Of a stretch of 64,000 nt of DNA, positions 57,266-64,000 are shown piece by piece. This DNA comes from Kalaharituber pfeilii (taxonomy: Eukaryota > Ascomycota > Pezizomycetes > Pezizales > Pezizaceae): contig WHUZ01000001.1 in assembly GCA_015179045.1 (NCBI GenBank), positions 2,418,001 to 2,482,000 of the forward strand. The letters are read 5' to 3'. How positions within the stretch are numbered: position 1 is the stretch's first letter; each line of letters starts with the position of its first letter. The translations under genes were made by a program, and so were the position numbers. Under the pieces are notes generated by a model that did no database searches, was not told where the DNA came from, and worked only from the letters and a program-made list of their open reading frames with translations.

Positions 57266-57641
57266 ATGGCAGGCCTCCCTCCACCACCCCACGGCGCAAA
57301 AGGCGGCCACCCAATTCACATCCACCCAGTAAGGCCTTTTTACCGGTACTCTGCCACTTTGCTAGGAGCTTCCATGTGGTAGGCTCTTGCCCTCGCGATG
57401 CCTCCCGTTGCCCTGCCCTTCTTCCCGCCTGTCCTCCACCTCCCGAGCTCCCGGCACCCGTAATTTCGGCCCTGAAACGTAGCTAACTTTATTCTCACAT
57501 AAATTCAGGTTCTTCGTATGTTCCCGCCATCCTATTGAGCCCAGGGCGTCACTGTATCACTAATTTATTGCACAGTTGATGTATCGCGCAAAGAAGGACG
57601 GTCCAGCCCTCCTGGGCTGGAAGCACCCGTGGGAGCACTAA
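57266..57641 (+). CDS. NADH dehydrogenase (complex I) subunit NDUFB2/AGGG
   Basis: Single-pass accessory subunit of mitochondrial complex I, 61 residues. Three exons: 57266-57378, a 7-nt microexon 57509-57515 and 57576-57641. The frame only closes if the microexon is used: it supplies the last base of Trp and two Phe codons, giving MWFFLMYRAKKDGP. Family hallmarks are HIHPVRPFYRYSATLLGASM (membrane segment) and YRAKKDGPALLGWKHPWEH at the C-terminus, which corresponds to the plant NDUFB2 ending YRAKQDGPVVLGWRHPW. Both introns have standard borders (GTAGGC...TTCAG and GTATGT...CACAG). The predicted start is the only ATG that gives this length. The family assignment is from memory of plant NDUFB2. 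Confidence 0.85.
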
Positions 57642-58659
57642 ATGCCGCCGCGTTGGATATATTCCATTCAAGGTACATCTCCACTTTACTGTTTCCCCTC
57701 TTCCTTGCTCACCTCCTGAGCTTGACCTCTAGATCCCTCAAATGCAGTATAGCTTCCCTATAAATTACGTTGTCAATAAGTGAGAGAGAGCTGGTTCATG
57801 TAAATATCAAAACATTGCCACAGTCCAAGGAACCACAATGCACCGTGATAAACACACAATTCTCTTTCCTCGACAAATTTAAAAGCACTCTGTGAGTTTA
57901 TGTGTTTTTGTTTGTATATTTGTGTGGTCCATAGGTGGGACGGTGGGAAAGCACGCGTTTCAAGAGCAACAACACGCAAGATCATCAAGTTATCCAATAC
58001 CGTGGGCAGCTTTGTTGAACAAAATATGGTAATGACTAGTGGAGTTTTTGTTAACTTCTAGAATATGGGAGGGATGTGGATGAAGAAAGAATGAAATATA
58101 TGTTTTTACGGCAAATTTGATGAAGGGATGAAGAATAAAAATAAAACAAAGCAAACAAACAAACAAAACAAAAAATGGTTCAGATACATTAAAATGAGAG
58201 AATTTGATAATGAGAAATGATTTATGACTTTCAATGTCCGGGCTAGTTTGGTTAATATTGTTGCAACCACATGCTTTATGGTGTCTATAGGGCAGGAAGC
58301 GTGGTGTTGCCTTACCCTGAGCTTGCGAAGTGTGCAACAATTTTTACAATGATTACTGAGCATGCGGCGAGAATTTATTGATCCACACTCCAGACTCTAT
58401 TCACGATGAGCAGACCGACGGAAGTATGGGGTGAAGGATTAGATGTTCAGAGTACGAATTCAAAAATAGATGGTAAAAATATATGTATGGAAGGTGCGCA
58501 AAGGGGATATATTGGTATTTTATGTTATTGTGGGTGATAGACTGCGGGCCCACAAGCCTAGGTTTTCCTTTTGTTTTCGCTCATATATATTAATTCCCTC
58601 CTCCTTACTCTCCTTCCCATTCAATATGCAAAGCCGTTGCACTACACATTCCAAAAAAC
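57642..58659. other. Convergent 3' spacer between NDUFB2 and OST3
   Basis: About 1 kb without a recognised gene; should hold the 3' regions of both convergent genes. AT-rich parts near 58080-58200 include an aacaaacaaacaaaac-like repeat. Confidence 0.5.
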
Positions 58660-59770
58660 TCACAACCTGCCCATCATGGGGGGTAGCCAGAACGGATATG
58701 CCCCGTTCTTCACCTTAAACAGCGCCATCAAGAAGCTAAACAGTGCCAACACAACCCCAGACCAGACAACGACTGCCACACCCTGCCGCTTCCTATCCGG
58801 GATCCGCGGGATCTTCATCCCCAGAGCGATTGTGCCGAAGGCCAAGAACGCATACACGAGACCGACTATCTGCGACTCGGCGCCAAACTGGGTCTGGAAG
58901 CCGCCAGCGATATACGACGGCGCGCCGCTCTTGGTATGTCCGAGGTAAGGGACTCGACGGATGTGGTTAAACATGTGCCCGGAGGTGAAGAGGAGGATAG
59001 AGATGAGGGAGAGGGCGGCCCAGAGGGTGGGGTGGGTGAGGAAGGGGAGGAGGTACGGCAAGATGAAGTAGGAGGTGAGGAGGGAGGCGGTGACGGCACC
59101 GATGGTCAGTAGAGGGCGGGTGTAGTCGACAGGACGGATGACAACGGGGTGGTAGGGTGTGTGAGAGGTGATGAAGGTGATGAGGGGATCTGTTTGATCG
59201 GCGACAGGGAGGAATTCGTAGCGGATTGGGTCCGATTTATTGGGGTCGGCATTGGGGCCATACGTGGGCGGGTAGAGATAGAGGATGGGGGCGGAAGTGA
59301 GACCGAGCTGGGAATGAGCAGTTAGAGGGTATTTATTATTAATTGAGTGGAATTGGAAGCTGAATTGAGCTCAACAGCAGTAGCTGGCTGAGGGGCTGTT
59401 GCGGACTCACTTTCTGGAATGTCGCCTTCCCTGCCTGGAAATCCAAGCTGGCCCAGAAAAGCGCATCAGAGTCCTTGTGCGCCTTAAGCCAGCTTCTAGC
59501 CAGAAGCTCGAAGTCCGGCTGGAATTGCTGGCATAGATGGCATCCGAAGCGGGGGCTAAGCGCAGTGAGAAGAACAACGGCGGTGTAGTTTCGGGGACCG
59601 GAGGTGATATCCTCAAAGGTCTTGTCGTTGAGCACGATAGGGCCGGGGCCAGACTTGGCGGAGGAAACAGCGAGGGAGGTTAGGCGCTGGAGTTTGGTTT
59701 CTTTGGCGGTGGCGGTGTGGGTGGTGCTTAAGAGGAGGAGGAGGAAGGTTAGCAGCGAAGGAAGGCGCAT
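58660..59770 (-). CDS. OST3: Oligosaccharyltransferase subunit OST3/OST6
   Basis: Subunit of the ER oligosaccharyltransferase; its lumenal thioredoxin-like domain holds acceptor proteins through mixed disulfides to help N-glycosylation. Exons 59411-59770 and 58660-59307 give 335 residues. A signal peptide (MRLPSLLTFLLLLLS) is followed by a thioredoxin fold with the CxxC motif GCHLCQQF in the usual place. YPPTYGPN lies near the start of exon 2. Four membrane helices near the C-terminus are LLTIGAVTASLLTSYFI, LWAALSLISILLFTSG, GLVYAFLAFGTIALGM and VAVVVWSGVVLALFSFL. GHMFNHIRRVPYLGH is the family signature before the third helix. It ends MMGRL. Confidence 0.93.
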
Positions 59771-60521
59771 AGTGGGCAATTGGCGGTGGGAGAGGAGATA
59801 CGGGCCGGAGCGTATCTTCTTTCGTGCAATGGGGAGCTTGCGGGAACTTGGTGGTGAGCTGTATTGAGGCCAAATGGTCGCTTCGGGGTGCTGAGTCAGC
59901 GACAGGACGGAGCTGCATATTCTGCTGGACCATGCCAAGTGGCATTTATGCAATGCGCGTGCATAGTCACCGGCCATGCATGCATTTGTGCGTTCGGAAC
60001 AATGTATGCATATGTAAGTAAGGTTCAAGTTTGCTGGCGAGTTGCTACCAGTACCCCCAGGAGCGATCGAATGAACAAAGCGAAGGTACTTTAGTGAACA
60101 ATAGACTGGCCTGCCTGACTGAGCGAGCTGCAGGAGAGGAAAAGGAAAAATTGAACAGAAAGCACGATAACATTTACGGCTTCCATCAATCATTTTCCAG
60201 CGTTACATTTGCAGAAGCTGCTGTTGTTATTACAAGAATGTATGCTGAGTCTTTGATACCGATGTTGACATTTTACAGGAGGTCTGTCCCATGTGATTGC
60301 CGTCGGTTCAGAGCGCGAGTCTTGTGATGCAGAAGTATTGCTCGTTTAAATTCAAGGCTTTCAAGACATATTTATCGTTAAATCTAAGTGAGGACTAAAC
60401 TAGCCCACAAATAACGCTGGAATACCCCAAAAAACACCAATTCTGCCGTCCTCTCAAAATCTAGCACGTTTCAAAACTAGCTATAATAACTATCATCATC
60501 ATCATGAAAAAAATTCCTCTC
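59771..60521. other. OST3 upstream / YPK9 downstream spacer
   Basis: Both neighbours are on the minus strand, so this 750 bp should contain the OST3 promoter and the YPK9 3' region. Contains a tatgcatgcatttgtgcg-like cluster near 59940-60010. The frame upstream of the OST3 ATG is open but not protein-like. No gene seen. Confidence 0.45.
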
Positions 60522-63500
60522 CTATACCCTCGTCTCCTTCTCCAATAGCTTGTACTTCTTCCTCGCCTTAGGCTTCCCTCGTATCCAGCTCCTCATCGCC
60601 CCAATGGCATTCGCCACTTCTGGTAATACTTTCTTCTCCGCAACATACGATATTCCGGCCCCTGCCATTGCTGTAGCCAAAATGACAAACCGGAACGAGG
60701 TACGAAGCTCCGTAAGCTGCATCATTTCGTACAGCCATTTCACCGGTCCGATGAGAAGATATGTAGACAACAGTAGTGTTGTTGTAATTGTGATCACGAA
60801 TGGGACTGAACTCGCCAGAAACAGTTTTGGTTAATACCCTATGTACAAGCAGAAGCAAAGAGAAGGGCAAAAACTTACTATTACTCATCATTGGCTTCCG
60901 ATAAGGAGGTCCAACGGTAAGGATAACGGCGGCAAAAATATACTGGTAGCATGACACCAAAAACAGACTTGTATTCTCAGAATTCTCAATGCTAGGCTTG
61001 TCATGGTTTACCACCGGAGGTATGTACCACCTCTGTTTCTGCACTGCCCTCAAAATTACAAACTGGAGGAGGAATGCAAGAATAATCTGCCCCAGAAGTG
61101 GGGTAAGGACCTTCCGAGAAACCAGGCTTGCAGTCGGACGTTTGGCACACAGGACAGGGAAAGCACCGGACCAGCCCACTGCTCAAATGTTAGCTCGTTT
61201 TTCTTTTCTGAGCAGTTAAGGAGTATCTTACTAAAGACAGCGATTGGCAATATTAGGAATAAGTCGATAAAGAGAAACTAGGAAACGTTAGTCATAACAA
61301 GGGGTTTGAAGGGGGATAGACTAGGCATACTTGAAAATCTCCAAGATTGGACGCATTCCGATACAGGATGCTTACTGTAGTAAACTGAATAGCGGAATAC
61401 AAGCTCATGTACTTGAAACAACTGAAACTGGTGACAAGCGATGCACGTCCCTCCCTGTCGACAGTTTTCAGAAAAACCCGAGTCAAGAAATCCAAGCGAG
61501 CAAAACAAACCTGATAATCCTAGGGACACACGATATGTCAAAGACCCTACTTGTGAATGGCGCAGCTACGGATGCCTCAGCCTCCGACAGTGATATACCA
61601 ACATCAGCCGCTTTCAGAGCACCGCAATCGTTGGCACCGTCCCCACAGAAGCCAACGCAGTAGTCTATGCTCTGCAGCTTTTCCACCAGCTCGTGCTTCT
61701 CGTCTGGCGACATTCTGGCAAAAACTTGACCTCGGATCAACATCTACGCCAGATCAGTCTTCAGGATTTCACTAAGTGAGTTTCTGGAAGCATACCTTGT
61801 GTAAGGTTTCTAGAGGAGCAAAGTCAATGGCCCATCTGAAAACGTCTCCGCTAACAGCCAGAGAATAATCCTGGACGCCTATCATCTCGTAAGGGTTCCC
61901 GTCTGTTGGCGGATCCAAAGGCTACAAGGCGATATTAGATATGCACTGCTTGTGCTTGTTGGGGGCGTACCAGCAATGTATTTTCATCAAGAGTGTAAGA
62001 TGGGTTGTTCACATTCTCCCATTGCAGGCGTGCATTTGGCGATAGCATATCACCTACATGTCCGAATCAGTATCACACAACATCACCATCTAAATGGGGT
62101 ACACCTTACCCTCTATAAAATGAGGAACGAATACATGAGACATTTTGCTGATTAAACCGCACTCCCGAGCAACGCTGATCGCTGTCAAGATGTTATCACC
62201 AGTACACATAACCTGTCGAATATCCGCCTGCTGCAGCTCCGAGAGGGCGCCGGCCGTCTGGGGCTTAAGCTTATTTTCAAAAATGATGAATCCGGCAAAG
62301 GTAAGTCCACTCTCGGCCTCGGTTCGCTTCATCTTCTGTGCCTTGACCCAGCTAAGCTTGGGAATATGCTTGGTTGCACAGCCAATGACCCGGTAGCCTC
62401 GATGTGTGTAATATGCCAGAAGTTCATCGTAATCCTCTGGAACTACGCACAATCAGTCATAGTTCCTCAAATTGCTTCCAACACTCCCGAAGAACTCACA
62501 AGACTCAGGAACGCATATGTCAGGCATGCACTCCGGTGCACCCTTCACATATATATCTGCTCCTTGGGCTTTGAATTGCTTGACAATTACACTTGTTCTC
62601 CGGAGCTGAGATACAAATTCAAAAGATTTCGTGATCCCTAACTCGATCAATTTGGGCTATAGACATATCATTAGCAACGTTATAATTTATTTCGAGAACT
62701 ATCTGACCTGAGAGACATCCGCGTTGTTTGCCCTAATCTCCGTGAGTACCGGCCATCCCGGTGGTGGCCGGACGATGGGCGGTGAGAATTTTGACTGCTG
62801 AACTTGCTCTTGTGACCGAGTATTGTTTTCCGACTGCCCAGTAGAGTGGTCTCCTTCTGAATATATCCAGCCTGTAAATTCAAACATTTTTTGGTCCAGA
62901 GGGTCGCCGACCAGTCCATCGTCGACAATGCGCAAGGAATGACAAGTGGTCATGGTGTTAAAGACGGCTTGCCGGAGATCTGCTTCTTCATGCCCCGCAG
63001 GTAACAACATAGAACGAGGATCACTCTGGAGTTCTCCAAATCTCTTTGGATTCGAACCGACCACCCTGACACCAAGGACATCTAAGCCATCCTCTGTAAG
63101 GGTACCGGTTTTATCGAAACACACAATATCCAGCTTTCCTCCCACATTCACCCTGAAACTCATTAGCAAACCGCTTAGCATTCTAGGGCTGAGAATTACC
63201 TTTGAGGGCTGATACAGAAAATATTCTTCTTCTTCAGCCTCGAGAGGGCAAAGTTGGTCCCGATCGTGAGGGTGGCCGGGAGTGCAGGTGGCACAACGAT
63301 TGTAATCAAATCCAATGCTCTAACAATGATTACGTGCCATGCGAGCTATATCAAGTAAGTTATTACACATTAATACACTAGAGTAGAGAGAACTTACTCC
63401 AAGTCTGACAAAATTGATGAAAGAGGCCACAAATCCACAACAAGCGATGACAGCCATTACCCCAATGTAGTAAAATGAGTCACGGTAGAACTTGAATCCA

Positions 63501-64000
63501 GAAGGCTTCGGAAACAGCATTGACCGGACCAGCGCACCCTTTGTGGTGTTAAAACCAGTTCGAACAACCATTGCCAACCCAACAGCACCTGTATCACTGC
63601 CCTCCTGTGGTTTTCTGGCTCGCACAATCTTGGTTCCAGCAAACAAAAAATGTTTAGCTAGATCTGGTAGCACTGTGGAGGCTGCCAGATTAATTCTTTC
63701 AAGCGCTTCATTAGTACATGGAGCCTTCGAAATCGGAATGGACTCCCCTAATCATTTGTTAGAAGTACTTTATATAGCATATCAGTTGCTCAGCTCCCAT
63801 ACCGGTCAACATGCTCTCATTGACAATACAGTCCCCACTCAGTAAGATACTATCACAAGGAAATTGTGACAATGACGGGTCAGTAATTTCAAAGACATCT
63901 CCTGGGACCAGATCCTCCGACGATATATAACTCCCTGCCATGTGTTAGCCAGAGCGGGCCTGAAGGGTACTGAGGGAGACGAACAGAAGCCACTCCGCAA
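60522..64000 (-). CDS. YPK9: P5B-type ATPase, YPK9/ATP13A2 family (5' end beyond window)
   Basis: Vacuolar/lysosomal P5B pump, thought to move polyamines and linked to metal tolerance. The gene runs from beyond the right edge to a stop at 60522, in many short exons. Visible parts in order: actuator domain [24 protein letters not shown]-like sequence across an intron, [10 protein letters not shown], the membrane motif [13 protein letters not shown], and the phosphorylation motif [17 protein letters not shown] near 63097-63130. The nucleotide domain follows with [11 protein letters not shown], then [37 protein letters not shown], and [20 protein letters not shown] with [10 protein letters not shown]. 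Last come the final membrane helices, [12 protein letters not shown], and the basic tail. The PPALP motif and the DGLDVLGVR sequence after the phosphorylation site point to P5B rather than P5A. Start and first domains are not in the window. Confidence 0.92.

Overview
The window is nuclear DNA of a filamentous ascomycete (Pezizomycotina). The evidence is a set of single-copy housekeeping genes with ascomycete-type sequences, interrupted by short GT-AG introns (about 46-156 nt, often GTATGT or GTAAGT donors and CTRAY-like branch points), and separated by long repeat-bearing spacers. The class cannot be fixed from sequence reading alone; the wide spacers and abundant small repeats would suit a transposon-rich lineage. 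Exon borders below were worked out by hand, and for most genes the exon lengths sum to an intact frame.

Layout. 0.7-9.0 kb: FAB1/PIKfyve lipid kinase (+). 12-13 kb: poorly resolved hypothetical gene (-). 14-18.2 kb: AP-1 beta-adaptin and ADE1 (both -). 19.7-21.0 kb: a non-autonomous DNA transposon with an internal hairpin. 22.2-25.0 kb: two decayed genes, a berberine-bridge FAD oxidoreductase (+) and a mitochondrial ribosomal protein bL17m pseudogene (-). 25.2-41.4 kb: a + strand run of COG8, RPP1, RRN3, CFT1 and a DUF726/TMCO4 protein. 42-47.1 kb: an accessory island with a TPR gene remnant, a tRNA-derived SINE, two copies of a tiny poly(A)-tailed retroposon and a 1.4 kb foldback element carrying a 38-bp insertion. 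47.4-51.9 kb: UTP13 and an MBA1-like gene (+). 52-55 kb: spacer with a palindromic relative of the 38-bp element, a degenerate minisatellite and a second SINE. 55-64 kb: seryl-tRNA synthetase (-), complex I subunit NDUFB2 with a 7-nt microexon (+), OST3/OST6 (-) and a YPK9-type P5B ATPase (-) running off the right edge.

The genes do not form one pathway. They cover phosphoinositide signalling and endosome/Golgi traffic (FAB1, AP-1 beta, COG8), RNA and ribosome synthesis (RPP1, RRN3, CFT1, UTP13), translation (seryl-tRNA synthetase, MBA1), purine synthesis (ADE1), respiration (NDUFB2), N-glycosylation (OST3) and vacuolar transport (YPK9). The most novel material is the very small mobile DNA: a 38-bp unit with a 9-bp target duplication and a visible empty site in the other arm of its host repeat, and a 41-43 bp poly(A)-tailed retroposon with 13-14 bp target duplications at two loci.
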